A stretch of 64,000 nt of DNA, from assembly GCA_025352145.1 (NCBI GenBank), contig JANXTY010000048.1, positions 1-64,000 on the forward strand, read 5' to 3'. Shown piece after piece: positions 37,989-47,371 of this stretch. The notes under the pieces were generated by a model. It did not search any database and was not told the DNA's origin. It saw only the letters and a list, made by a program, of their open reading frames with translations. How positions within the stretch are numbered: position 1 is the first letter of the stretch; every line of letters begins with the position of its first letter. Origin of the DNA: Oxalobacteraceae bacterium (GTDB lineage: Bacteria; Pseudomonadota; Gammaproteobacteria; Burkholderiales; Burkholderiaceae_D). A program made the position numbers and the translations under genes.

Positions 37989-39404
37989 TCATAGAACCAG
38001 TCGACCAGCAGGAAAGGCGACGGGCGCGGCCATTGCTTTTTTCCAGCGATACCGGGTCAATGCCGCTGAGCAGGTCAGGCATGCGGCAAATAAGATACCG
38101 GTGTGTATCCTTATACTCGGTTGCAGGAATGTCCAGGCTACCAGTACACAGCCCATCAAAAATGAGCCTGTTATATGCCAAAAATATGATGGCTGCGGTG
38201 TTCTGGCGTAATCACGCACTAAAAAAACGGCGATAAAAAGATTGAGCGAAATCACGACAGGGACTGATGTATCCATCAAGGAGTGCATCGATAGCATTGG
38301 CAATGCCACGGCAATGCCAGTCGATATTGTCCACGTAATGCCAAAATAAATGAGACTGGTGCGAGCGATTGTGCGGTTGATTGCACGATCTTGCAAGGCA
38401 TTCGGCGCCAGGCGTAAAAGCGATTGTTCATTTCGGGTTTTATATACCGATAAGACGTGTTTTCCTGCGAACAGTAATGGGGAAATGAGTATCGTATACA
38501 TAGTCCCTGCAGCCACTATTTTAGCCAGATTACTACCTGCACCGAACCAAAGCGTAATCGACAAAATGCCAGCGATGTTGACAAGGATGCCGATGCCTAT
38601 TGATTGGGCGAGCACATTGCTTGACCAGTGAAAATCGGGGCCAAGCGCGTAGCATGTTAATTTTCCTGGATCTAGCGTATAGCGGGCGGAGGGGTTAAAA
38701 GTCCTTTGATAACCCGATGCGGTGAGCCGAGAAAAAAATGATGTTGCCCGATTGAATTCACTCGGGGCTAAACGGGGACTGCCATCGATGCTGGATGGCT
38801 GGAATCTCCTGATTCGCATGTGCCTGCGCCAATGGGCATCGCCGCCCTTGCGAAAAATCCAGTTAAAAATACCTGCGCCAACTAATAGTATGAGCGCCGT
38901 TACAGCGATTTTCATCATGGCACTCATTTCTGAGATCCACAGCGTATCCGAGAAGGCTCTCCGCAGCTGGAAAAAATATAATAATGGGACACCAACCCAG
39001 AATGACCGCATGATTATGGATGGCATCAAAAAAAACAATGAAACCAGTACCCAGCATTGAATAAAATGGCCGGTTCCAATTGCACCTATGGCCGCAAGCG
39101 CGATGGATACGCCTATCCATGCCGTAAAAGAGGCAATGATCAGGCGTTTGCGCAGGGCTGGTACCAAGTGTGCATTAATGGGACTGTTTTGGAGCATCGC
39201 ATTTTTTAGGTAGAATATCCACCACAGGATAATTAAGATAAGGCTGGGCACACCTAAGCCCATGGCGATGGCAAGAGGCCATCTACCCGATCGGAATACG
39301 ATGAAAATCAGGGGTGTGCTGAGAAGCGCAAAAAACAACCATAGACTGCCTAAATTTTTTCGATAAAAGACGGCCTGTCTAAACAACATCAGATAGTTTT
39401 TCAT
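37989..39404 (-). CDS. polytopic membrane protein of the GntR-ABC operon
   Basis: A 471-residue protein with about ten hydrophobic segments and one larger soluble stretch in the middle (about 205-265). No strong family signature is visible. By position, overlapping the first ATPase gene by 4 bases, it should be that ATPase's membrane partner. A gap of 43 bases separates it from the second ATPase gene downstream. Confidence 0.68.
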   Translation of the reverse strand: MKNYLMLFRQAVFYRKNLGSLWLFFALLSTPLIFIVFRSGRWPLAIAMGLGVPSLILIILWWIFYLKNAMLQNSPINAHLVPALRKRLIIASFTAWIGVSIALAAIGAIGTGHFIQCWVLVSLFFLMPSIIMRSFWVGVPLLYFFQLRRAFSDTLWISEMSAMMKIAVTALILLVGAGIFNWIFRKGGDAHWRRHMRIRRFQPSSIDGSPRLAPSEFNRATSFFSRLTASGYQRTFNPSARYTLDPGKLTCYALGPDFHWSSNVLAQSIGIGILVNIAGILSITLWFGAGSNLAKIVAAGTMYTILISPLLFAGKHVLSVYKTRNEQSLLRLAPNALQDRAINRTIARTSLIYFGITWTISTGIAVALPMLSMHSLMDTSVPVVISLNLFIAVFLVRDYARTPQPSYFWHITGSFLMGCVLVAWTFLQPSIRIHTGILFAACLTCSAALTRYRWKKAMAAPVAFPAGRLVL

Positions 39405-40279
39405 TGGGTCACCTCAATAAAAAAATCTTCCAGGCTGAGCGCTTCGACCCGCATATCCGGCTGCTGGGTTAACCAGCCATCAACCTGCGCCTGGCTGGCA
39501 TGCGCCAGTACGCTGACATTCCCGTTGCGTTCAATGACTCTGCGAATTTCGTTCGGTATTACCAGATGGGTGAACATCTCCACCGTTCCAGTAAAACGTC
39601 GCGTGCTTTCTATTAAATCATCGAGTGACGACTGCAATACGATTTTTCCGTCTTTCAAAAACGCCACCTCCATTGCGATTCTCTCCAGATCCGACAGGAT
39701 ATGCGTTGAAAAAATTACTGTCGTATTGCGTTCGATTACATCGTCGATCAGCTCGCGCAAAAATTCTCGACGACCGACCGGATCGAGGCTGGCTACCGGC
39801 TCGTCGAGGATCAGCAATTCTGGATCATGGGCCAGCGCACGGATGATGGATAAGCGCTGTTTTTCGCCACCCGATAATTTGCCGATCGTTTTATTTTTAT
39901 CCATGTCATTGAAGCCCCAGCGTTGCATCAAGTCACTGACCTTAGGTGCATTCCAGTGGGGATATAAGGCCTTGAAATAGTCGAGGAGTTGTGCCGGGGT
40001 AAGCCATTCGAACAAGTCTGATGTTTGCGGCACATAGCCGATGCGGGCGCGGGTAGCATCACTTAAATTGTCCACGGAATCGCCGAACAATTGCACGCTG
40101 CCGCTGGTGACTTCCCGCAGGCCCAGCAGGCATTCGAGCAGTGTCGATTTACCGGCTCCGTTGCGCCCGAGAAGACCGATGACGCTGCCTGATGTGATCT
40201 GCCAGTCGAGCGATTGCAGTACGGATTGTGCGCCGAAGGATTTACTGATGGCGTTGATTTGGATGATGGGTGTGTTCAT
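39401..40279 (-). CDS. ABC transporter ATP-binding protein (first ATPase of the operon)
   Basis: A 292-residue ABC ATPase of the YtrB/CcmA-like export type. Walker A GRNGAGKST is near residue 38, signature LSGGEKQR near 137, Walker B LLILDEPVASLDP near 157, and the H-loop STH follows. A C-terminal extension (about 215-292) is typical of export ATPases regulated with GntR/YtrA. It overlaps both the regulator gene and the membrane protein gene by 4 bases. Confidence 0.9.
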   Translation of the reverse strand: MNTPIIQINAISKSFGAQSVLQSLDWQITSGSVIGLLGRNGAGKSTLLECLLGLREVTSGSVQLFGDSVDNLSDATRARIGYVPQTSDLFEWLTPAQLLDYFKALYPHWNAPKVSDLMQRWGFNDMDKNKTIGKLSGGEKQRLSIIRALAHDPELLILDEPVASLDPVGRREFLRELIDDVIERNTTVIFSTHILSDLERIAMEVAFLKDGKIVLQSSLDDLIESTRRFTGTVEMFTHLVIPNEIRRVIERNGNVSVLAHASQAQVDGWLTQQPDMRVEALSLEDFFIEVTQ

Positions 40280-40674
40280 TTTTGATCTTTCAGAATTTTC
40301 TTGAATAGGGCGAGGCAGGTGTCGGAGTCGAGTTCGAGCTGTTTTGCTTCCAGCGCGGCCCGCTCCAGCGTCGGGCGTAGCAGGCCGCTACGGTTGCCGA
40401 CATTGCGTGCAGATTTTGGACGTTCTGCTACTAGCATTCCTTGACCACGGCGGCGTTGCAGCAAGCCTTCCATTTCCAGCAGGTTGTAGACTTTGGAGAC
40501 GGTCATCGGGTTGAGCGTGAGTTCTTGCGCCACGTCGCGCACCGAGGGGAGGGCGTCGCCAGGAGCCAATTGGCCGCTGGCTACCAAGCGCCGCGCCTGG
40601 TCGATGAGCTGTCGATAGATCGGCTCCGAAGAGCCGGTCACAATCGAAAATAGGCGGGGAGAGTGTTGCGACAT
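40276..40674 (-). CDS. GntR-family regulator, YtrA-like
   Basis: A 132-residue protein: a winged helix (about residues 13-80, with QLAPGDALPSVRDVAQELTL) plus a short helical tail of about 45 residues, the layout of the YtrA subfamily. It heads the operon and overlaps the first ATPase gene, so it most likely represses its own operon through the palindrome just upstream. YtrA-type systems elsewhere respond to cell-envelope antibiotics; that role here is inferred. Confidence 0.88.
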   Translation of the reverse strand: MSQHSPRLFSIVTGSSEPIYRQLIDQARRLVASGQLAPGDALPSVRDVAQELTLNPMTVSKVYNLLEMEGLLQRRRGQGMLVAERPKSARNVGNRSGLLRPTLERAALEAKQLELDSDTCLALFKKILKDQK

Positions 40675-40685
40675 GTCATCCTTAC

Positions 40686-40705
40686 TGTATTAGTTGAGTA
40701 ATACA
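40686..40705 (-). promoter_or_regulatory. GntR/YtrA operator palindrome
   Basis: TGTATTA (40686-40692) and TAATACA (40699-40705) form a perfect inverted repeat with a 6-bp spacer, 12 bases upstream of the regulator start. Size and position fit a YtrA-type operator overlapping the promoter. Confidence 0.65.
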
Positions 40706-40872
40706 ATATATTAAAAATAGGCGGGGTGTCAATAGTTTTTTTGAGGGGTATTATCGATTGATGTGAACAGCATCATGGGAGGAACAAGTACCGCTCCTTC
40801 CGGTTGCCACTGCCCCTTTCAGTAAGGGCATCCCGGGGCGACAAATCAGGGAGGGAGGTCGCGGGTTAGAGG

Positions 40873-42126
40873 TTAAATAGCCAGCGCTACTGCCGATACT
40901 CGCGCGGCATGGATTGCCTCGGGGATATGTGAAGGCTTGTCGTTGTGGCGCTGTGCGATTTCGCTAGCGTTGATGCTTTGGGCCGCCTTTAATGCATTTT
41001 GCAAATGGGCCGATTGCGGAAAAGGCTTATTGGCAAAATCGTTGATTGAATTCTCCGCGCTGTTATCTATCTTGCTGTGAATTCCTCGCCCGCGAAAATC
41101 GCATTCCGCCGCAGTAAGCATATCGATAAAACGTTGCGGCCTGCGGAAAGCATCACAGCGTTCGAACAGGCTGACGATGGTGTTGGCGCGTAGCTCCAGA
41201 GCGCGGCCGACGTTGCCATGTTCGCGTGCGGTTATCAAGGCCAGATCGCGACAGTCGTTGGGTATTTTCAAACGTTGACAGGCGGCCTCGATCAGCGGCA
41301 GGCCGCGTGTTTCGTGACCGTGATGGCGTGGCCATTCTGTTGGTGGTGTCGCGCCTTTTCCGAGATCGTGCATCAGTGCAGCAAAACGGATCGGTAACGC
41401 CATATGCTTTTTTGCGGCATGATCTACCACCAGCATGACATGCACACCGGTGTCAATTTCCGGGTGGTGCAAGGGCGGTTGCGGGACGCCCCATAGCGCG
41501 TCAAGTTCTGGCAGGATGCGCGCTAATGCGCCGCAGTTGCGCAGCACTGCGAACATGCGCGATGGCATCGATTCCATCAGGCCGCGCGATAGCTCTTGCC
41601 ATACACGTTCGGGCACTAACGCATCGACTTCGCCTGTTGCCACCATCTGCCGCATCAACAACAGGGTTTCCGGCGCGACAGTAAAATTGGCGAAACGTGC
41701 AGCGAAGCGTGCCACGCGCAGAATGCGTACCGGGTCTTCCGCAAATGCGGGTGAGACGTGTCGAAAAATGCGTGATTGCAAATCCCGCTGGCCGTGGAAA
41801 GGATCGACCAAACTGCCATCTTCTGCTTGAGCGATAGCGTTAATGGTAAGGTCGCGCCGGATCAGGTCTTGTTCCAGGGTGACATCCTGAGCGGTATGAA
41901 ATACAAAGCCTCGGTAGCCGGGTGCGGTCTTGCGCTCGGTACGTGCCAGCGCATATTCCTCATGGGAGGCAGGATGCAGAAACACGGGAAAATCCTTGCC
42001 GACAGGCGTAAATCCCTCGGCCACCATCGTTTCTGGCGTTGCGCCAACCACCACGTAATCGTGGTCCTGCACGGGTAAGCCGAGCAAGGCATCACGTATG
42101 GCCCCACCCACCTTATAAATTTTCAT
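40873..42126 (-). CDS. cca: CCA-adding tRNA nucleotidyltransferase
   Basis: A 417-residue class II nucleotidyltransferase that builds or repairs the tRNA 3' CCA end. The N-terminus has the GGAIRD motif (7-12) and metal-binding D21 and D23 in DHD. The RRDLTINA and RILRVARFAARF motifs follow. An HD phosphohydrolase domain (MHDLGKG) lies in the C-terminal half, as in the E. coli-type multifunctional enzyme. The last 60 residues are diverged. Confidence 0.95.
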   Translation of the reverse strand: MKIYKVGGAIRDALLGLPVQDHDYVVVGATPETMVAEGFTPVGKDFPVFLHPASHEEYALARTERKTAPGYRGFVFHTAQDVTLEQDLIRRDLTINAIAQAEDGSLVDPFHGQRDLQSRIFRHVSPAFAEDPVRILRVARFAARFANFTVAPETLLLMRQMVATGEVDALVPERVWQELSRGLMESMPSRMFAVLRNCGALARILPELDALWGVPQPPLHHPEIDTGVHVMLVVDHAAKKHMALPIRFAALMHDLGKGATPPTEWPRHHGHETRGLPLIEAACQRLKIPNDCRDLALITAREHGNVGRALELRANTIVSLFERCDAFRRPQRFIDMLTAAECDFRGRGIHSKIDNSAENSINDFANKPFPQSAHLQNALKAAQSINASEIAQRHNDKPSHIPEAIHAARVSAVALAI

Positions 42127-42132
42127 CGCTGC

Positions 42133-42843
42133 TTATTCCGGAGGGGTGTCATAGCGAGGTGCGCCTTCTTTTTCTGCATGGGCATCTTGTATCCATTGAG
42201 CGATGGCAGGGTGGGCGGCGACGCGATCGGCATAGGCTTGCAAAGCCGGGGCCAGCGACACGGTGTAAGTGCGAAAGCGCATGACGATCGGGGCGAAATA
42301 GGCGTCGGCAATCGAAAAATTACCGAACAAAAATTGCTGAGTGCCGAAGCGCGAAAAACATTCTTCCCAGATTTCGCTGATGCGTCCAATATCGGCTTGC
42401 GCCCCCATCGTACGGCCTTTTCCGGGGAAACTCTTACGGATATTCATCGGCATGGCAGAACGCAGAGCGGTAAATCCAGAATGCATTTCAGCGCAGATTG
42501 AGCGGGCCATCGCGCGTGCTGCCACTTCTTCCGGCCACAGGTTTTTTTCTGGGAATTGTTCGGCTAAATATTCGCAGATCGCCAGCGAATCCCAAATCGC
42601 CATTTCTCCTGACAACAATATCGGTACGCGACCAGCGGAAGTGAATTCTGCAATCCGGCTTGCGGTATCGGGCCGGTCGAGCAAGATGCGAATTTCTGCG
42701 AAGGGAATGCCGAAAGCAGTCATGGCAACCCAGGGTCGCATGGACCAGGAAGAATAATTTTTATTGCCGATGACGAGTTTCATACTGGATTTGTCAGCAT
42801 CTGCCAATGTTTGCGAGAGGGTGGGGTCGAGTTCTGTTTGCAT
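42133..42843 (-). CDS. glutathione S-transferase family protein
   Basis: 236 residues from ATG 42843, or 216 from ATG 42783. The family start is IGNKNYSSWSMRPW, with the Ser-rich loop holding the likely catalytic Ser, then the thioredoxin-like domain with VPIL and WDSLAICEYLAE (glutathione-binding) and a helical C-terminal domain. The first 20 residues of the longer form lack family similarity, but ATG 42783 has no ribosome binding site, so the start is open. It lies six bases upstream of cca on the same strand. The substrate is unknown. Confidence 0.88.
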   Translation of the reverse strand: MQTELDPTLSQTLADADKSSMKLVIGNKNYSSWSMRPWVAMTAFGIPFAEIRILLDRPDTASRIAEFTSAGRVPILLSGEMAIWDSLAICEYLAEQFPEKNLWPEEVAARAMARSICAEMHSGFTALRSAMPMNIRKSFPGKGRTMGAQADIGRISEIWEECFSRFGTQQFLFGNFSIADAYFAPIVMRFRTYTVSLAPALQAYADRVAAHPAIAQWIQDAHAEKEGAPRYDTPPE

Positions 42844-43140
42844 TAGGGGATCTCTAGGGTGTTATGCGGTTACAGCGGATCTTTATTCATTTAAATACGA
42901 AGTTCTTGCCTTCGATCTTGCGTGTACTGGTCATTTGTTTACTGGTTATTTTTTTGTGCAGTGGGGTAGGACAAAAAATGCTGTTTTAGTTTTAGGTTTC
43001 CTTGAGATCAGAAATTTTATAAGTGTAACGAATGTCGTTGAATCCTGGCGTTCGATGGAATTTAGCAGCGTTTATCATTTTGGGATAGATATGGCAACAC
43101 GATCAATGTAAGCAGTCTTCTGTAACCAACAGAATAAATC

Positions 43141-45099
43141 TTAAGGTAAATCCGATGTGCCATCAGAGCTACCTTTTGGCGATACCGTTCCCAAACGGGC
43201 CTTCAGCGATTGTGGTTTGTTCTCGAATAACGCGGCATAGTAGGTTGCATTTGAAAGTACGTTTTTGACATAGCCACGGGTTTCTGTAAATGGAATCGAT
43301 TCGGCAAAAATCGCCCCTTCCACTGGTCGCGGCAGGGTCAAGCGCCAGGCACGGGGGCGGCCCGGCCCCGCGTTATACGCTGCCGTTGCCAGCGCTTGTG
43401 ATCCGTCGAGATCATTCAATACCATGCTCAGATAATTGGTCCCCAGCAGGATGTTGGTATCGGTGTCATTGACCTGATTTTGATGGATGTTTCCCATGCC
43501 TATTTTCTTCGCCACGTACTTTGCCGTTGCCGGCATCAACTGCATCAGACCGGACGCGCCGACCTGTGAGCGTGCATTCAGGAGGAAGCGCGATTCCTGT
43601 CGGATCAGTCCATAAGCCCATGCCATGTCGATGCCTATTTTTTGGGTAGCCGCTATCATGCGGTCCCGAAATGGGGACGGAAAACGCTGGGTGAAATCGA
43701 ATTCGGTTTTGGTTTTATCGGAGGTATAGACCATGCGATCAAGGATGTTGTTCTGACGCGCAAATTCGGCTGCTGCGAGATGCTCGCGTTCGGTCATTTT
43801 TCGTAATTCCCAGTTCCATTCTCGGGTGCCTTCAAAGCGTAGGTTAAGGGTAAAAAATTTCAATGCCCGCATGAAGCCGGGTTTGCTTGCCATGGGACCG
43901 ATCTCTGCTGTCGTTAGCGGAAGCCCGGCTTTGGGAATGGTAATTTTCTGGCCCATTTCTTCCAAAGCGAGCTGTCCATAAAAATTGGTTTTGTCGGCGA
44001 TCGATGCCCACAATTTTTTTGCATCCTCCTGCTTGCCCTCGGCTAGCAGGGCGCGTCCCAGCCAATATATCCAGGCAGGTTCGTTGGCGAGCGGCGCAGG
44101 CATGGCTTCAATCGCGGATTTGACCAGTGGCCAGTCGCCATTACGCAAAGCGGTGCGTACCTTCCATTGGTGTCCTTCATAAGAAAGAGGCGCGCCGTGT
44201 GTTTTGTACCAGTAGCCAAGTGCCTCGGGAGCGAGCTGAAATGAAGCTGCTAATGCTATCTGGGCCCAGCCCAGTGCTTGTTCTTGCACGGTCAATTTAT
44301 TGGACGCATTATTTAATAGCTTGGCTGCTTTTTCATGGCTTGCTTTGGCACTACGTCCAAGCGCTATCAGAAACATTTCATGTTCAGCGCGTCCTGATTT
44401 GAGACCGCGCAGTAAGGTAACGGCTGGCATGTCGATGGCATGTGCGATTTGGTTTCCCGGTATATCGAGCAGAGCAGCGATGCGTTGCGCTGGTTCGATT
44501 GAATGTGTCTCTGCCGCAAGCCGGATTTGGGTCCACAGGTCATCGGTGTCAAACTGGCCATAGCTTAATAAAGTGGATATCAGCACCGCGCAGCCATTCC
44601 CGTAATCACGCGGCGCCAACAACAAGGTACGCGCCTCGGCTGCTACATTTTGCCCCTTGACAGCACGTGATACCAGGGCAAAGCACTTGACTTGGATGTC
44701 GTCGTTGAGAACAAACAGAGGGTACTGTTCATCAAAAGTAGTCCAGTCTTGTTGGGTACCAAGATCATGTAACCAATCGTTGCGCAAGCGGTCAGCAATT
44801 GCGCTGCCGTTGTAACGGTCGAGAAAGTTCCGAATTTCCGAGGATGAGGCACTGACCATATGCGCTCTGAGACGATAATAGTCGACATAGGAAGGAATGG
44901 CATAATTGCTCAAACGTGCAGCGAATTCGGTAGCCTTGGCAGCATCGTTGCGCCGCGCCGCGTCACGCAGGGCGAGAAATGTATCGTCTTCGTTGGGGAA
45001 GAAGCTTGAGGTTTTTTTGTCGGCATGCGCTGCGGGCAACACGGTGAGAAGTGTTGCGAGGATGGCGATACGGCCAAACCATGTGGATACGGATGTCAC
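43141..45099 (-). CDS. slt: soluble lytic murein transglycosylase
   Basis: A 652-residue periplasmic protein starting at a GTG, with a signal peptide ending near PAAHA (residue 26). A long all-helical U-shaped domain fills most of the length. The C-terminal SLT domain (about residues 500-620) has the catalytic Glu in GLIRQESRF followed by GASGLMQLMPATA. It cleaves glycan strands to give 1,6-anhydro-MurNAc ends. The last 30 residues are a polar tail. The 297 bases upstream of position 43141 hold no supported gene. Confidence 0.93.
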   Translation of the reverse strand: MTSVSTWFGRIAILATLLTVLPAAHADKKTSSFFPNEDDTFLALRDAARRNDAAKATEFAARLSNYAIPSYVDYYRLRAHMVSASSSEIRNFLDRYNGSAIADRLRNDWLHDLGTQQDWTTFDEQYPLFVLNDDIQVKCFALVSRAVKGQNVAAEARTLLLAPRDYGNGCAVLISTLLSYGQFDTDDLWTQIRLAAETHSIEPAQRIAALLDIPGNQIAHAIDMPAVTLLRGLKSGRAEHEMFLIALGRSAKASHEKAAKLLNNASNKLTVQEQALGWAQIALAASFQLAPEALGYWYKTHGAPLSYEGHQWKVRTALRNGDWPLVKSAIEAMPAPLANEPAWIYWLGRALLAEGKQEDAKKLWASIADKTNFYGQLALEEMGQKITIPKAGLPLTTAEIGPMASKPGFMRALKFFTLNLRFEGTREWNWELRKMTEREHLAAAEFARQNNILDRMVYTSDKTKTEFDFTQRFPSPFRDRMIAATQKIGIDMAWAYGLIRQESRFLLNARSQVGASGLMQLMPATAKYVAKKIGMGNIHQNQVNDTDTNILLGTNYLSMVLNDLDGSQALATAAYNAGPGRPRAWRLTLPRPVEGAIFAESIPFTETRGYVKNVLSNATYYAALFENKPQSLKARLGTVSPKGSSDGTSDLP

Positions 45100-45261
45100 T
45101 GTGCGGCTTTCATTCTGGATGACGGGTGTTGGTGATTGTTTGGGACTACAGGGCTACTAGTACCTGGTTTTAGATTGAGAGGATTTTTCAGTAGGCATTT
45201 TAAGCGTGTGATTCACGGCTGCGGCTTGTTTTGAAGCATAGCATGGGGCACGGATAAATTT

Positions 45262-45858
45262 ATGGATGAAATGACGGGATATATGAAACAAATTGTTGGG
45301 AACAGCGAGTGCAATCACCCCACCAAAGCGCACTTGCGCAATGCATTATTGGCGGCACGCCATGCCATCGACCCGGCACTACGCACGCAATGGGATGCGG
45401 CGATTTGCCGACACGTGGCTAACTGGTGTTTGCAGCATCCTGCGCCGGTGTTGGGGGTGTACTGGCCGATGCGGGGGGAGCCGGATCTGCGGGGGGTGTT
45501 TGATGTGCTCATGTTGCGGGGTGTACGGTTGGCTTTGCCTGTGGTGGCGGCAGATACACCATTGCGATTTGTCGAATGGGTGCCGGGAGGTAAATTAATT
45601 AGGGATAATTTTGGGGTGATGGTGCCGACGGATTTGTCGCGTGCTGTGGAGCCGGATGCTTTGTTGATTCCTTGCGTGGGGTTTAGTGCGGAGCGATTTC
45701 GGCTTGGGTATGGGGGCGGGTTTTATGACCGGACTTTGGGGGTGGTGCCGAGACCGGTTGCTGTTGGCGTGGCTTATTCTTGTTTGAAAGCGGAGTTTGA
45801 GATTGGGTCACATGATGTGGCGATGGATGGGGTGATCACGGAGGGCGGGGAATGTTGA
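45262..45858 (+). CDS. 5-formyltetrahydrofolate cyclo-ligase
   Basis: A 198-residue enzyme that converts 5-formyl-THF to 5,10-methenyl-THF with ATP. The N-terminal KAHLRNALLAARHAI and the phosphate-binding motif GYGGGFYDRTL near residue 153 identify it. The start could also be ATG 45271 or 45283; none has a strong ribosome binding site. It is divergent from slt. Its folate role fits with metF, which lies nearby on the opposite strand. Confidence 0.92.
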   Translation: MDEMTGYMKQIVGNSECNHPTKAHLRNALLAARHAIDPALRTQWDAAICRHVANWCLQHPAPVLGVYWPMRGEPDLRGVFDVLMLRGVRLALPVVAADTPLRFVEWVPGGKLIRDNFGVMVPTDLSRAVEPDALLIPCVGFSAERFRLGYGGGFYDRTLGVVPRPVAVGVAYSCLKAEFEIGSHDVAMDGVITEGGEC

Positions 45859-46053
45859 TGTACATCCATCATGAGACCTTCGCACACCCTATTACTATTA
45901 CGCGACGAAATATTGAGCTTGTGATGCAGTCGACCGGTTGCTTCTCGGCCCACTATTTCGCTGCTCGCTACGGTTTTGCAGAGGTCTCAAAGAAGGTAAC
46001 AAAGAAAGGCAACCATACAAAGCGACTTTCTGGTTCCCATGAATAAACTCGTC

Positions 46054-46881
46054 TTAAACTAACCGCTGCCAAATCCCCATAGTAGCCGCCGCCTGATTCA
46101 TACTATAAAAATGCAATCCGGGCGCCCCGCCTGCCAGCAAACGTTCGCACAATTGCGTCACTACATCCATTCCAAATGCCTTGATCGATGCGCTGTCGTC
46201 GCCGTAGCTGGCTAACTTGAGTCTGATCCAGCGCGGGATTTCTGCGCCGCACATGTCGGAGAAGCGCATTAATTGCGTGTAGTTGGTAATGGGCATGATG
46301 CCGGCGACGATGGGAACGGTGATGCCCGCTTTGTGTGATTCTTCGACGAAGCGGAAGTAGGCGTCGGCATTATAAAAATACTGGGTAATGGCAGCGTTCG
46401 CGCCCGCCTTAACTTTGCGGGCAAAATTTTGCAGGTCGTCTTGCGGGGATTTTGCCTGGGGGTGCATTTCTGGATAGACCGCCACTTCCAGGTGGAAGCA
46501 GTCGCCGGTTTCGGCGCGGATAAATTCGATCAGTTCGCTAGCGTAGCGAAATTCGCCGTGAGAAGCATCGCCGCTCGGTTGGTCGCCGCGCAGGGCGACG
46601 ATGCGTTTGATGCCGTGTGATTTGTATTGGCGGAGGATGCCACGAATCGAGTCACGCGAGCTGCCGATGCACGACAGGTGCGGGGCGGCGTCGTGGCCGT
46701 CGCGGATCAGTCCTAATACGGTGTCGAGCGTGCCTTTCTGGGTGGAGCCGCCTGCGCCGAAAGTGACGGAAAAATATTTCGGGTTGAGCGTGGCTAATTG
46801 GGCCCAGGTGGCGCGCAGCTTTTCTGCGCCTTCCGCCGTCTTGGGCGGGAAAAATTCGATGCTGAAATTATGTGCGATCAT
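46054..46881 (-). CDS. metF: 5,10-methylenetetrahydrofolate reductase
   Basis: A 275-residue FAD-dependent enzyme that makes 5-methyl-THF for methionine synthesis. The start FSIEFFPPKTAEGAEKL holds the catalytic Glu; FSVTFGAGGST, ALRGD and ITQYFYNADAYFRF are family motifs. Its start overlaps the holin-like gene by 14 bases, so it is the last gene of the ahcY operon and likely shares the SAH riboswitch. It converges with the cyclo-ligase gene. Confidence 0.96.
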   Translation of the reverse strand: MIAHNFSIEFFPPKTAEGAEKLRATWAQLATLNPKYFSVTFGAGGSTQKGTLDTVLGLIRDGHDAAPHLSCIGSSRDSIRGILRQYKSHGIKRIVALRGDQPSGDASHGEFRYASELIEFIRAETGDCFHLEVAVYPEMHPQAKSPQDDLQNFARKVKAGANAAITQYFYNADAYFRFVEESHKAGITVPIVAGIMPITNYTQLMRFSDMCGAEIPRWIRLKLASYGDDSASIKAFGMDVVTQLCERLLAGGAPGLHFYSMNQAAATMGIWQRLV

Positions 46882-47221
46882 GATTGTTCAATATCAGAGT
46901 GGAGAGAGCCCACGAAATAACGCTATAGAGCAGTGCACCGCCGACGGCCGACCAGAAACCTTCCACCCGAAAACCGTTCACTAGCGTGGCGACCATCCAG
47001 AACATCAAGCCGTTGATGACGAGGATGAATAATCCCAGCGAGATCAGTGTCACAGGTAGCGTGAGCAATATCAGCAGCGGCCGGATCAGTGTGTTAACCA
47101 GGCCCAGCACCAGTGCTGCAACTAGTGCAGTCCAGATGTTATCGACGCGGATTGACGGCATCAGATAAGGCAAGGCGACCAAGGCCAATGCGTTGATGAA
47201 CCAGCTAATGAGTATGCGCAT
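46868..47221 (-). CDS. small four-helix membrane protein, phage holin superfamily IV-like (YvlD type)
   Basis: A 117-residue protein with four hydrophobic helices (about 3-22, 30-52, 57-80 and 89-110). The sequence NTLIRPLLILLTLPVTLISLGLF is split here as the NTLIRPLL and LPVTLISLG motifs, typical of this widespread family. Despite the name, members are chromosomal and their function is unsettled. It lies between ahcY and metF and overlaps metF by 14 bases, a link to the methyl cycle that is common in relatives but unexplained. Confidence 0.85.
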   Translation of the reverse strand: MRILISWFINALALVALPYLMPSIRVDNIWTALVAALVLGLVNTLIRPLLILLTLPVTLISLGLFILVINGLMFWMVATLVNGFRVEGFWSAVGGALLYSVISWALSTLILNNHDRT

Positions 47222-47323
47222 GGAGGACCCCCAAAAACAGTGCTAAATAAAAGAAGAAATCAAAAAAAGAGAAATCAAAACAGAAAAACTAATTCAAAAC
47301 GAAAATACAAGTAGCGTTAATTT

Positions 47324-47353
47324 CGTAGGGGCACGGCATGCCGTGCCCCTACG
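47324..47353. repeat. perfect 30-bp palindrome between ahcY and the holin-like gene
   Basis: CGTAGGGGCACGGCA (47324-47338) is followed at once by its exact reverse complement. Related imperfect copies lie at 30786-30815 and, weakly, near 59754. In RNA it would form a strong hairpin and could tune expression downstream of ahcY. Confidence 0.7.
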
Positions 47354-47371
47354 ACGCCCCTTGTATCGGCA

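Noticed and set aside
42764-43111. Plus-strand open reading frame between the glutathione S-transferase and slt genes
   Set aside because: It overlaps the transferase N-terminus on the other strand and has no recognisable motif or ribosome binding site.
45100-45261. Possible 6S RNA gene next to the 5-formyl-THF cyclo-ligase gene, where it lies in many proteobacteria
   Set aside because: The 162-bp gap shows no long closing stem or central bulge motif of 6S RNA, and the space is shorter than a typical 6S gene.
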